This document shows positions 44,064 through 56,700 of a stretch of DNA of 64,000 nt, piece by piece. Numbering within the stretch: the first letter of the stretch is position 1; every line of letters begins with the position of its first letter. The notes below the pieces were generated by a model. That model did no database searches. It was not told where the DNA came from and was given only the letters and a program-made list of their open reading frames with translations. The stretch comes from Sclerotiophoma versabilis (Eukaryota > Ascomycota > Dothideomycetes > Pleosporales > Didymellaceae): assembly GCA_012274445.1 (NCBI GenBank), contig JAAROD010000087.1:496001-560000 (forward strand). The letters run 5' to 3'. A program made the translations under genes and the position numbers.

Positions 44064-44431
44064 ATGCGTTCCACGTCAGTCATCATCCTCCTTACAACCC
44101 TGCTCGCGCCCTTCGTGGCTGCGAAGCTTCACTCTGACGCTGTATGCTTCGACAATAAGGGTGGTGCGTCTGTATACAACGCGGCTGCAACCAAGGCAGC
44201 ATGCGACAACTACAAAGCACGAAACACCGGAAGCAAGCAGTGGGATCGATGCGCTGACTGCGCTATGGTTAGTACCTCTCAGAGAAAAAGGATCCACGAT
44301 TTCCTGACCACAAACAGAAATGGGTCGGCAACTTGAATGTCTGTCACTCTGACGGATGGCACATTGGTGGTGACGAGATGTATTACTACTGCACGAAGAT
44401 CCAAGGTGCTGGAGGTTCGTTGGCAAACTAG
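44064..44431 (+). CDS. Small secreted cysteine-rich protein
   Basis: Two exons, 44064-44267 and 44318-44431, with a 50-bp intron (GTTAGT...CTGAC...ACAG), giving 105 aa. A clear signal peptide (MRSTSVIILLTTLLAPFVAA) precedes a mature domain of about 85 aa with six Cys (VCF, ACD, RCADC, VCH, YYC). The exon junction reads CADCAM-KWVGNLNVCH. Six cysteines would allow three disulfides. Size, secretion and cysteine content fit candidate effectors or defence-type proteins of plant-associated fungi. No specific family is recognised. Confidence 0.78.
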
Positions 44432-44778
44432 GGGTAGATCGAATTGGCCGCGGTCATGTGTAGGAATGCAAGGATACTTGCCGTGTTCCCACTGTCCGCC
44501 AATTGTCGCGAAGCTTGTCTTGTCCCCATGCCACGGCTGCGGGTGGGAAATAGGCGGGAGCGGGCCGCAATTGCTGACAGCTTATGCACAGCATGCGCAA
44601 TGGCCGTGTGGCTCTGCCCGACTGTCTTTCTCCGCACGGATAAATTGCGCACACACCCTAATTCAAACAAATACAATTCTCTAATACCCGTCATTGCTTA
44701 TGCCCCTAATTTCATGCTTCTGCCTCAACTCCTAAAATGCGCAAATTTCTATCCTCAAAATGCAAGCAATGCAAACAC

Positions 44779-47700
44779 TTAAGACGCACTTCCTGCAACT
44801 TCCCCAAACCACTGCCTCAGGGCACCCGCTAGCACACCCGGTAACTCCCTAACGTCTCGCACCACCAGGTAGTACCTGAATGGAAAACGCTCCATATACT
44901 TCCACCTGACTACTCTGCCTTCAGGCGTAATTTCCACAGACTGCAAATCCAGGATGCTCGTCTTCACCTCCTTCTTTGGTGTCTCAGGCTGCGCAGCGGG
45001 GTTATCGCTAGGTGCTGGAGCTGGAGCAGCGAAGGGAGCTGTGGCTGTGGCGTCGATGATAATGAACACAATCATGACCCGCTCCTCTTGTGCTTTGCGG
45101 ACAAGGCGTTGGATTTCGGCGTGCGAATCGCAGATACCATCGCTGACAACGAGCATTAGCTGCCACAGGTCCTCGCCCGCGCTCGAACTGCCCTTGCGCC
45201 TAGCCTCAGCGAAGAGATCAAGCGACCTGTCGACGAGTCCGCGGACGTTGGTCTTAGTAGCATCGAACCCAAACTGCTCGAACACTCTTACACCTGCTTC
45301 AGACGTGAATGGCTTGTCAAAATCGTGCGCGACGTTCACCGAGTCACCAAATCCTACGACGGAGACCTCGCCAACTTCTAGCATAGCCAAGGATCTTGTG
45401 ACCAATGTCAGAGTCTTGAGCGCGAGATTGCTCGCTCCGCTGTCCGCCATGCTCCTACTGTCATCCAGCGCTATCATGACTTGATAGCTGCGCTTGCTCG
45501 GCTGACTGCGCCTCAGCCAGATTTTGTCGCGCTTATAGCCCGATGCGATATACGGGATGATGCGCTTGAGATTGAGGCGCTTTCCTGTGCGGAAGTCGCC
45601 GCGGAGTTTAGTCGCAAGGGTGGGCGCGAGGATCAGGCGAAGGGACTCGGTGAGTTGTTGGGAGAGCGAGTGCGTTGCTGATTCGTGCGCGAACCAGAGG
45701 GACCGTGCGGTTGTCGGGTCCATTGCGGTAGAGTCAAGATGTGTGGTCTCGAGGCGGTGGTCCACTTCATCAACAGACTCGGAATCAGACACTTCCTCGT
45801 CGAGAGGCATCGCGTCGGCCATGTCTTCGTCATCCTGATTAGAAAAGGATTTCTGGTCTCCGATGAAGGCTTGCGGTTGGCCGTCTGTGGCGCCGGGTTG
45901 AGGTTGCTGCTCTTCTTGCTCCGGCTCCGGCTTGCTATCCGCATCTTCCATCTCAACATCATCTGGGTTTTCAATGTCTTGTTCGTTGTCCTCGGGTCGA
46001 GTCGGCATCTTTTCATCCTCGTCCTTCTCATTCATAGGCATAGCCATGTCGTGATCGAGTGCTTTGGCTTGCTCCTCAGTCGCGGTGCCCAGCGCTTGCG
46101 TATCAGCTTGCTGCTCTTCGTCTTGAAGATGTTCAAAGTCCGCATCAGCCATATCGATCTCCTTGTCAATCTGCTGAACCTGTGTTTCGTCCTTCTCTCG
46201 CGCTTCAGAGATCTGCTTTTGCTGGTTGTACCACTTCTCTAGCACATCGCCAAGCTTCTTGAAGGACTGAGACTCCTTTGACTCTTCAGGCTCTTCACCA
46301 CGACCGCCTGCATCGGGTGCAGTTGTCTGACCGAGGGTACCATCTTCCGCAGCAGTGTCCTGCTTTTGATCAGATCCATCGCCTTCTTCGCCCTCTTCAC
46401 GATTGGCGGCGCTAGCGGAAGCTTGCTCGTTCTTGTTCTGGTGTGCTTCCTCATTGGCTTCGGTACCAGCTCCAGCTTCAGCATTTGGATCGGTCTGGTC
46501 GATATCCTTTTGTTCGTGGGGCTCATCGGGCATGTTTTCGTCTGGCAGAGGGATGGTATCGTCGTCCATAGGCTCATCACCATCCTGCTCTTCGTCTTCA
46601 GCAGATTGTTCTTCATCCTGAACATGGCCAGTGGTGTCTTTCTCCTCTTCGCCTCCCTGCTCAGGCCCGATCTCTTCATCGACTGTGTCTGGCTCAGCAT
46701 CAGGGCCTATGTCAGGATCTATCTCGTCTTCAGGAAGATCGTCGCCCATGTCCATGTCACCAAGATTGTCGTCCTCTTTGCCATCGTCATCCTGACCATC
46801 AATGTTTAAGTCTTCGGGCAGGTCCAGAGTCTCTTCCTCTTTAGCGTGAGGATCCATCTGCTCAGTCTCGCCTGCACCAACATTCTCTTCCTGATCTTCG
46901 CCCTCCATTTCTTCGTCTTCTTCGCCTTCTTGGCCATCTTGCTTATTTTCTTCTTTACCCTCCTCACCAGCTGGATCCTTCTCTTTCTCTTTCTCTTTCT
47001 GTTCACTAGCAACCTGCTCCTCCTGATCTTCAGTGCCAACATCCTGCTTTCCCTCCTTATCCTTCGCATCGTCGTCTTTACCACCTTCGTCCCACATCTT
47101 CTCGTCGACTGCACTCGGCCCCAGATCATCAACACTCCCAACCTCACTCTGTACATCATCATCTCCCTCCTCGCCTTCTTCGTCTCCCTTATCCTCTTTC
47201 TCGCCCATCTCTTCAGTTTGGCCTTCCATATCGTTCTCACCCATATCAACAGCATCATCTTGTTCTTCGATGCTGCCTTCACGCTCTCCTTTTTCTTGCG
47301 CAAGGTCTTCCAAGTCTTCGTCGTCTTCGATATCCTTCGAGATGTCTTCTGCGCCTTCGCCCTCGCCGAGACCGGTCCCCTCTTCGAGTTTCTCGTCTTT
47401 GCCCTTCTGTGGGTCTGATGACTTCTCTGGTGGTTGGCAGAAACCTTGGGTGCCGACTTGAATGAACGACCGAGAAAGGCGGCAGAGCAGCTTGGTAGTT
47501 GAGGCGTGGAGGGCGTCGAAGCGATCGAGAAGGTACTGATACGAAGCGATATATTGGTTGAGGATTGGCTGAATGGCCGCGAACATGGCAGCAATACCCT
47601 GGATTTTGGCGCTGTTGTGAAGGCATTGCATCTTATCGAGAATAGCGTGCAGAGCATCGTGGATCTGGGTCGCATGGAGACCATTGATGGCGGAGGAGAG

Positions 47701-50700
47701 GGCCTGTTCCTCTTTGACCAGCCATGCAGTATCTTCAGATGATGCCGGAAGCTCCTTCAGTGCGACCTCGACGTCTTGCATGGATCCGAAAATGGAGTCC
47801 AGGGCAACGAAGATATCGTTAGAACATTGTTCGGCTGTCTGTTGCAGCTCGTGAGAAGCAAGCTGAGCAGCAACCTCCGGAGTATGGAAGATGAAGGGTA
47901 CAACATGCTTGAGAACCGTTCGAGCGATCTCGTTATTGTTGTTCCATCCCTCGAACGCGGCTCGAAGGTCTGCGATCGCTGTTTCGACAGACTTGTCAAA
48001 AGCTTGATGGGCATTCGATCGGACATTGGCTGGCAGGTTGGGCAACTTGTCGTACGCATCAGCCAAATCTTGCAACCTGACTGTCCATTCCCGCATATCT
48101 CTTAGCAAAGAATCAAGCTCGTTCGTCTTTCCAAGCTTCGCTTGAGCAGCAACAACATCCGTGCCAGTCTTGAGCGCAACAATGAGCCACCTCAAGCTAG
48201 GCTGTAAGGACAGAGTTGCCTCTGACTGTTGTGGAACTACAGCCATGAGATGATTGCTATCAGGTTGCCAGAGGTTCGCAATAACCGCCAGTGGTGCTTT
48301 GCTAGCCTCAAAAGCCTGGCTAGCACGATTCAGAACTCCTCTCTGTTTGATCGAGATATGCAGTAGACCTTCAATGTACCCAATGCTCTTCGCAACATCA
48401 TTGCTTGTCAAGTCACTGGAGTGTTCCTTTGACACGGCTCGAATTTGCGGCATCAAATTGAGCACTTGGTGCAAGTGGCTTTCAGCGACGCGGCCACAGC
48501 CAACACCGACGTCTTGGACTAGAGGCAGGGTCGAAAGTACGGTCGAAAGCTCATCTTGCTTGACCAAAGTGTCCACACTCAAGTTTGACTTGACTCCCAT
48601 CTGTCGCAACTCTTTCATCGTGTCGGCATAGAGTTTGCGCTTCTGAGTCTTGAGCTGTTGGACCTCTGCCTTGTTGTCTTCGGTTAAAGTGGAGGGTGTA
48701 GCTTTCTGCAGTTCCACGATGGATGTCGTAATGCTGCTAATAAGCTCTTCGATGTATGCCGCTCCATCAACACTGTCGTCGCTCGGTAAGGACAAGTTGC
48801 GCATCATTTTGATGGTGATGCCTAGGTTCTTGAACCTGGTGGGGCGCTCATTCCAGCCGGACACGCGGTTGTCGCAGCATGCAGTAGCTTCGGGATTGAC
48901 CGCTGCACTAACGAGTGCCAACGAGGCTTCTCTTTGCAATAAACCGTCATCTGCGAATCCAGCGCTCATGACGCCAGACACAGGCTTATTGAGCACTGCT
49001 CTGAACTTCCTCACAAGTTTGCTCAGCTTGCGATGGCTCGTCTTGGCACTCTGTTTGAGAGCCTCAATGTTCGTGTCTTTCCAGCTCGCAAGCTTGATGA
49101 CATTGTTGACCTCCTTCTCCAACGTCTGTCGTCCCTTAGCGAGCACTTCGCGTACCGGCTTATCGAGACGCGAGAAGTACGCGATGAAGTTGTCGAGCGC
49201 GGAGTAGAGGATCCTAAAGGTTTCAACATCCTGCATACGCATCACAGCATGTTGGCGGAGTTGTTGAAGGAGCTTGAGACGCTGTCCAAACTGGCCAAGT
49301 GTAGTGCTCTCGAAAAAGCCCTCGAGTGACTTCAGCAACTCTTTCGCGTGCGTTCTCATGGCCTGCTCATCCTCAACGCTCTCAGATGCCGCGATGACCG
49401 TCTCGTATGCAACAAAGAACCAACTCTTAGCATTGTCGCGGCACTTCTCGACCTCCAGGTCGAACAGCCTAGCCCAAGTAGTGAGCTCAAGTTGTCTCCA
49501 ACTTACAAGCAGCTTTGTCAGATCGTCAAACAAATCAGCGGTACTGTACTGCTTGCTAGCAACTCTCTGCCACTCATACATGTAGGCGTGAAGCTTCTCG
49601 GCTTTAGTGATGAATTTGGCTACAGGATCAACATGGCGGAAGGCAAGTGCTTCATCGCAGGTGCGTAAAACGTCTGTAAGTGTCATATGTTCAGGCCAGA
49701 CGCTGCGGATCTGACGGTAGCGAGCCTGGATGCGGTGCACAAAGGTAATCAAACGCTTGGCTTCTGGGAGGTTTGCGTCGAAATAGAAGTTGTAGCCTGG
49801 CCCAGTACCGGAGCCGTTAAGTGCATCAACCTTCTTCTCAAGCGCAAGGTATAAGGCAGGCAAAGCATTCTCGTGTGTGGTGCCATGGCTCTTGCCTTCG
49901 GCGACGCGGTTCATCTCCGTTGCAGACCACTCGAGCAGGGTCTTCACCGATTCCGATCCTTCGCGACCCTCAAGGAACAGTTCCGTATGTATGTTGGCTA
50001 GGCGTATTGCGTGATCTCGTGACGTAGCCTGAGCTACGGATTGCGTAGTAGGCGCCGCGGCTTGAGCTTCATCTTCATGTTCAGCCTCGTAATCTGGGAA
50101 CAGCGTTCTATCTTCTTCGTCGTTCTCGTCTTCTTCCATGCCGCGGTAGGAATACAAGCTCTTATCCTGCGCTTCTTTTTCCTGGTCCTTAAGAAGTTTG
50201 GTCTTGTACTCCGTAAAAAATGATGTGAAGATACCATGCAATAGTCCACGCGCTGTTGGCTTCGACATCAAGGTCGAATCTGTGCTCTTGAGGATTGAGA
50301 GAATATAGAGAGTGTGCCAGCGAGGGTCAATTGTTGTGTTGCTCTGGGACAGAGCTTGTTCTGCGCCATACAAGAAGTCCGCTGTGGAGACCGACAAGGC
50401 GTTGTTTTGGTATCCAAGGAAGGGAGTCTCACGAGATACATAATCTAGGCTCTTTCCGACCTTGGTCTGTTCTTGATCTTCGTGTCTTTTCTTAGCCAGT
50501 AGCAACCCAATGTAAAGGCACGCAAGGAGGCCAACGACGGTATCGGTGATATCGTCGTACGCTCGGTACCCTTCGGTAAGCCTCTGGATGACTCTAACTA
50601 CATTTTGATGCAGTGTAGCATCGAGCGCTGCTTCGTCACCCGACATGGACTTGTTGAGTAGAGGTTGGATGATGCTTAGCAAGTTCGTAAACTCACCCTG

Positions 50701-53700
50701 CAGCCCGTCCAGCTCCGATACTTCAGGGCGAGCAATGGCAGGCACTAGTGGTTCTTCGCCCATGCTCTGGATTGAAACTTCGACTTGTCGAATGCGCAGG
50801 CTTGTGTCTTGACCAGTGAAGTCGGTCTGGAAGCTTCTGAGAGCGCCGAGAGCGGAAAGTAGATTTGTCTTTTCTTCTTTGAACATTCTGCGCTCGATCA
50901 TGGGCCGCAAAGCTGGGTCGTGCGGGTAATTTGGCACATAGGCACTGAGACCCAACAGGGCGAGCTCAATCCACTCTTGCCCGGTGGCCTTGGAGGAAGC
51001 CCTGATTTTGGTGTGAAGGACTCCGGGAATGCTCGAATCGATAGCTTGCCAAAGGTCCAGATAGAGCGTGTCCAAAGCTTCGTCTTGATCTCTGGTGATT
51101 TTCTCTGCATCAAGGACAATTTGCTGCGACAAGACCTGGAGCTCTGTCTCGAAGCGAGCAAGCTGCGTAAGCTGAACTTCGTCCGCGCCATGAAGCTTCG
51201 TGAGCATCGCAATATGGAAGCGAGACTCAAGTGCCACGGAGTCTGCTGGTTCCTTGACCAGACCAATGTGTCGGTGCACCTTAGTGAAGATATTGGTTGG
51301 GCTGGACGCCTTTCCAACGGCAACAGTCGCTAGTTTCGTTGGACGACGAGCAAAAAGAGTCGCTTTCAACCTGGCCGAGATCAACGCAGATGATGGATCG
51401 TCGGTTATATATCGGATACCATCCTGCCTGATAGCGACGTCAAGGAACTGGCAAAGACCCTCAAACTCCTCCTCAAAGTATGGTGTGATAGTTGCGTCAT
51501 CCTCGCCAATTCCATCTTCGAGTTCCCGCACCGCAAGTTCTAAGATTGTTATCAGCTCGTCAGGATTAACGTCTTCCTTACGGACAAGCTGTAGAGAGCT
51601 TGCGAACCGTTCTCGGATCTGGATCATCTCGTCCGCTTTCAAGTTAGACTTCCACATGACAGCATCCAGTCTGTCAGCCAAAGCCTCAAGTTTAAGAATT
51701 GCTTCTAACTCTGCAATAGACTTGGGCGTGTTAGGTTTCAAATGACGCCACAGCGGCTCCATGTTGAGACCGGTCGTCAGCTGAGCATCAGCACCGAAGG
51801 CGGCAACCTGCTTCGACAGCACAGCCGCCAGTGTCTGCACCGCAACGTGAGACTCACTGGAGACTGCCGGTATACTGGAACTAAGCATTTTGAGGTAGGT
51901 ATGAAAAGTGGCGCGATCGAATGCAGAGCTCTTGGCCAGTGTGAAGAAAGCCCAGAACATCGTTCGCAGTGGCTTGAGGAAAGAAAGATCCATATATTGG
52001 CTCTCGTTGTTAACAGCCCAGATGCCTTCAGTGAGCTTTACCAAGACTTGCCAGAATGAATGCAGAAATGCAGGCAATTTCTGCCTCTCTTTGCGACGCT
52101 CGAATTTGGCAGAAGGCAAGCTGTGAATGGCTTGCCGCATGTCATATAGATCGAGCATGAGGTCGTACATCTGCGAGTATTGGAATGCATTTGCCTTGGT
52201 AGTGGTTGATCGGTTGAGGCTCAGCTCGTTGCCGAGAGGATGGTATGGTAGTAGCTCAATCATACCGTCGGAAGCAAGATGTGGCTGCATTTGCACTGCC
52301 CATTCTTTGCTAATAAATTGAGTGAAGCGAGAGAGATTGTCTTCCAATGCGTCAGGCAGTTGAGCGGTTGCGACTAACTGCATTGTCTCCAAAGCTGGTT
52401 TATCGATGGTCTGGACTGATGCGCCGTGAGGCACTAGGCCGAGGCGGGCTTGCTTCGCGAAGCTTTCCAACAGATTGCTGTCAGCGAATGAAAGATTCTC
52501 AAACCGTGACTGCAGAGTTTGGGCCATGGTTTCCTCGCGAACTGGGAGTTGGCGGAAGCGGTACATGGCCGACTCGAGCGGGTACTCCAAAACGCTCGGG
52601 TGATCCACAACTTGTTCAGACTCAAGAAGACAGATCTCAACAGCTCTGTTTCGCATAGCTCTTGACAGTTCACCAAACCTCGGATCCATAGTCATAAATA
52701 TCCTGAAGTCCGGATGTGGTCGTACAATGCGTGCCTCACCATCGGCCGTCGAGTGCTCGTTGATGGACAAATACCCGTTGGGTTCAAGGAGCGAGTTCAG
52801 TCGATCGAGAACAGCGCTGGAGCAGAGATTGGCATTGTCAAGTACGAGCCACTTGCCTTCCTCAAGGGCACGAATGAGGATGCCGTCCACCCATTGGAAG
52901 CGCGCGCCATCGATCTGCTGTTTCGAGGATTTGAGAACATTGTGCAGGTCATGAGCTAGAACTGATGCTTCGGTGTCGTGTTGCGCAACTTCTTGAAGCA
53001 CAGAAAAGAAACTCTCAGTGAACTGAGTTCCACCAACGTAAAGGTGTTCGAGCAGCTGGACGAGGGGTTGGGATGACTGCTCGGAGAATGCAATCTTGCG
53101 TCGAACCAGAACTTCCAACTGCTCCAGACACTGATGCAATTGACGCGACGAATCAATCTGTTCATAGCCACCAACAAGATCCATAGCGTCGACATCGGCG
53201 TTCATCGAGAATGTGACAAGCTCTGCACCGACGAAGCAGGCAAGCTGGCTAATCATTGCAGTCTTGCCAGAACCAGGCGGACCGACCAAAATGACGGGCC
53301 AGTTCTGCTTGACACTGATAAGCAACGCTTCCATGGGCCCTAACTGCGGGACTCTTAGGGTGGAGATTGCGTCCGGTCGTGCAATGGCGGTATCGCGATG
53401 CAACAGACCCAAACCCACTTGGAGAGTGTCGGTGCTGATGTTGTGGTAGAGACTCATACGCGGTTCATGGGCGCCATAGAGATGCTCGAACAGCTTGAGC
53501 AAACGCGTACGATCGCTTTCGGCACGGAAGCGCTGTACAAAGATAGCGTCGAGGAAGTCCCTCGCTGAGCCTGGATACTCTGAAGACGCAAGCAACTGGA
53601 GCCAGCGTAGCGTGTCACGCAAGTTGAACTCCCATGGCGCGCCAAGATTACCGAATGCGCGGTGAGTGACAACTTGCTCGTCTAGTTGCGCAACAAAGCT

Positions 53701-56700
53701 AATCAATTTCTTGATCTCTTCGTCTCCAATATTAGGAAACACCTTCTTGCAGATCAAGATCAGATCTTCGGGACGGAATACGTCTGCATACACAACAGTG
53801 AAGCGGTTGACGAAGGATGCCGGCAAGCCTTTTCGTCCACCACCTTGGTGATGAGGATTTTGTGCAGCAAAGACACGGAAGTCCCTGTGCTTGTGGAACG
53901 TTTGATCAAGCTCAGAGATGTACACCTCACCTCGGTGATCCAAAACAGCGTTGAGGCCTTCAAGGACAGACTGAGAGGCCAAGTTCATCTCGTCAAGTAG
54001 CACCCAGTCGCCGTTTTTCATAGCTTTAAGGAACGGTGCATCGCGCCATGCGAAGGTACCGGCGGCGCCACCCTCGACCGGGACGTCGGATCCGAACAAA
54101 TCCATGAGATCTGTCTGCTCCGAAAGATTGAGTCTGGTCAAGGGCTTTCCAATGGCTTTAGCGAGGGCTGTGACGAGGGTTGTCTTGCCGACACCTGGAT
54201 TGCCCTCAAGTAAAATCGGTTTAGCCAGCTGTAGGGCACGGATCACTCGCATGGCATTGCCACGGGTAGTCGGTGCTTCAAGAGCAAAGTCGTTTGTTTC
54301 TGCAGCTGCGGACGAGAACTTGGGAATTGAAAATGTGCCTAGCTGGAAGGACTGATCTGTACTGACGATATCAATTCTTCCAAAGTACAATGGCGAGATG
54401 TCTTGCTGAAGAAGCTTGCTAAGTTGCTCAAGACATGCCTTTCGTTCATCATCGATCGATGCTGCGGAGATGGCGAGCAAGCCTGCCGGGTTGGCGCCAA
54501 GCGTGTCTATAAAAACCATGGCGGCTCCGTGCACGATGCCAAAGACAGGATCATCGTGGACTGTGCTGTTGACGAAAGTGACCCAGGCAAGCGTGTCTCG
54601 AATAGATATTGAGGACGCAACGGAGGTGTTATACTTGTCGTTGAACCATTGCGAGAACGAGACGATAGCTTCCGCGTAGTGTGTAGCGTTCGGGTTGAGC
54701 TTCGACCTTACAATCTGCAAAATGTCTTCGAGGTCAGACAAGGCTGGTACCCAGATCTCAGTGAAACGATTGCGAAGCGCTGGCGAAAGCTCTTTCTTGC
54801 CGTAGTCACCACCGGGGTTCATGGTAGCAAGGAACTGAAATTCGGGACCAGCGACTACAAGCGAGTCAACAGGTCCCTTCTCGGCAAGCAACAGGGTACG
54901 TGAAGGCTCGAGTACACTGTTCAGGCGCTCTAGAACCGAGTCATCGGCAAGCGAAATCTCGTCGAGCAGAAAGTATTGATCGTTCTTCATCGCGTTGACG
55001 AGGCTCCCATCTGCCCACTCGAAGAGCGCTCCCGCTTTGACACGATGGGTCTGGATCGACACGCGAAGATCTTGCCTGATTGTGATGGTAGGCTCCTTAT
55101 CGAGCTGATCGTACAAGTGAAGGAGTGCATCCAGGTCCAAAGTATGAGGGTTAACCTCTGAAGGTACACCTTCAAAAGCCTCAAGTACATCCCGTCTAAG
55201 AGCCTCTTCAATTGCGGCCCTGTTACGGATGGGTCGCTGTGCACCAATCAAGTCCCCAGTCTCAGTGTTTTGGTGGGCGTTGAGGATATGTAGCTCTTTT
55301 CCGAATGCATCCGCCAGCATCTGACAGACAGTCGTCTTTCCACACCCTGTCTCGCCGATGAGTAGCACTGGCTCATTATTCACCATCGCGTGGCGGACGA
55401 GCACAAAAAGTCTCCTCATTGCACGAGTCCAGACAACGCCAGCATCGATCTTCTTGGACTCATCAGGAGCGCTGTCGATGATCTGCTTGACGTTCTCTTG
55501 ACTGAATATCTGCTCATCATCGATAGTCACTCGTGGCCCATTCTTGCTCAGAACAGTTTCCATAATCTTCTTCACGGCGATACGCTCTTCTTCCTTGCGT
55601 ACACGCTCCGCAAGCAGCATGTACCCATTGACCGCAAGATCCTGTATCGTTTCAGCCTTACGCTGCGCCCATCGAAACAGATCTCGAAGCGTTGCGAAAC
55701 TCTTCTGCTCAAAGATTCGGTTCTCCTGTCGTAATGTAGAGAGCTCCTTATATACTTGGACAATCTTTCCGCACCAACTCTCGGGGATCTGAACACGTCG
55801 ATGCAGAATCTCCTTCAACTCTTCGACTGGAATATCGTCGAAATGAAGCTCGAGGAAACGGTTGCGAAATGCTCGAGACAAAACCTTTCGCCCTCCATAG
55901 AGACCTGCAGGGTTCTGAGTGGCGAAAAGCATGAAGTCGTCGTGAGGTCGAACGACTTCCTGTGTCTCCGGAATGAGAAGTTCGCGGTTATCGTCAAGTA
56001 GTCGATTGAGTGCTTCTAGCACATCTGTGGGCGCCAGGTTCAATTCATCGAGTACGATCCAGTGCCCTTCTCGCAGGGCTCGGACAAGGATGCCCTCCTG
56101 GAACGTAAGCTTTCCGTCTGCGCCAGAAACGTATGAACCAAGGTATTCTTGTAGATCTGTGTGCTCGTGGTTGTTGATTCGAACAAAGGTGTTTCCGGAC
56201 CGTTTTGCAAGATACTCAATCATGCTCGTTTTACCAGATGAGGTCGGTCCCTGGATCAGGACAGGATATCGTCGTGTCGACGCTGCTCGGATGAGATTGT
56301 TCATATTTCGCTGAACAAAGTTTGTTATGATGTAGTGTGATTCCTCTTGCACAGGCTGAGGTCCCTGTCGGAGGAGGTAGTGACCTTGTCTAACGTACGC
56401 ACGGCCGTCATTTGGTTGCTGTAGTGGTTTGTTCAGCTCGGCCTTCAGAGATGCCTTCTGTGGGAACATGTGCTTCATGATCAGGGACGCAACAAGGTCT
56501 TCAGACGCTTTGTTCAAGAAAGTCAAGAAACTCATATGAAACCCTTCATAAAGCGCTCGTCGAAGGCTACACAAAGGAGCCGTCTCCCGTGCGTATGTGA
56601 GCGTTCTGGTAAGAGTGCGCAAACTGAAGTGAGGTTTCTGATCAGCACCGTCGACCAACATGTTCGCTTTGGTAAGCTGCTGAATCTCGAGATAAAGGCT

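Noticed and set aside
46366..47684. Several 100-290-codon frames overlapping the midasin acidic region on both strands.
   Set aside because: They arise from GAA/GAG-rich codon runs read in other frames; the midasin frame is continuous and domain-supported.
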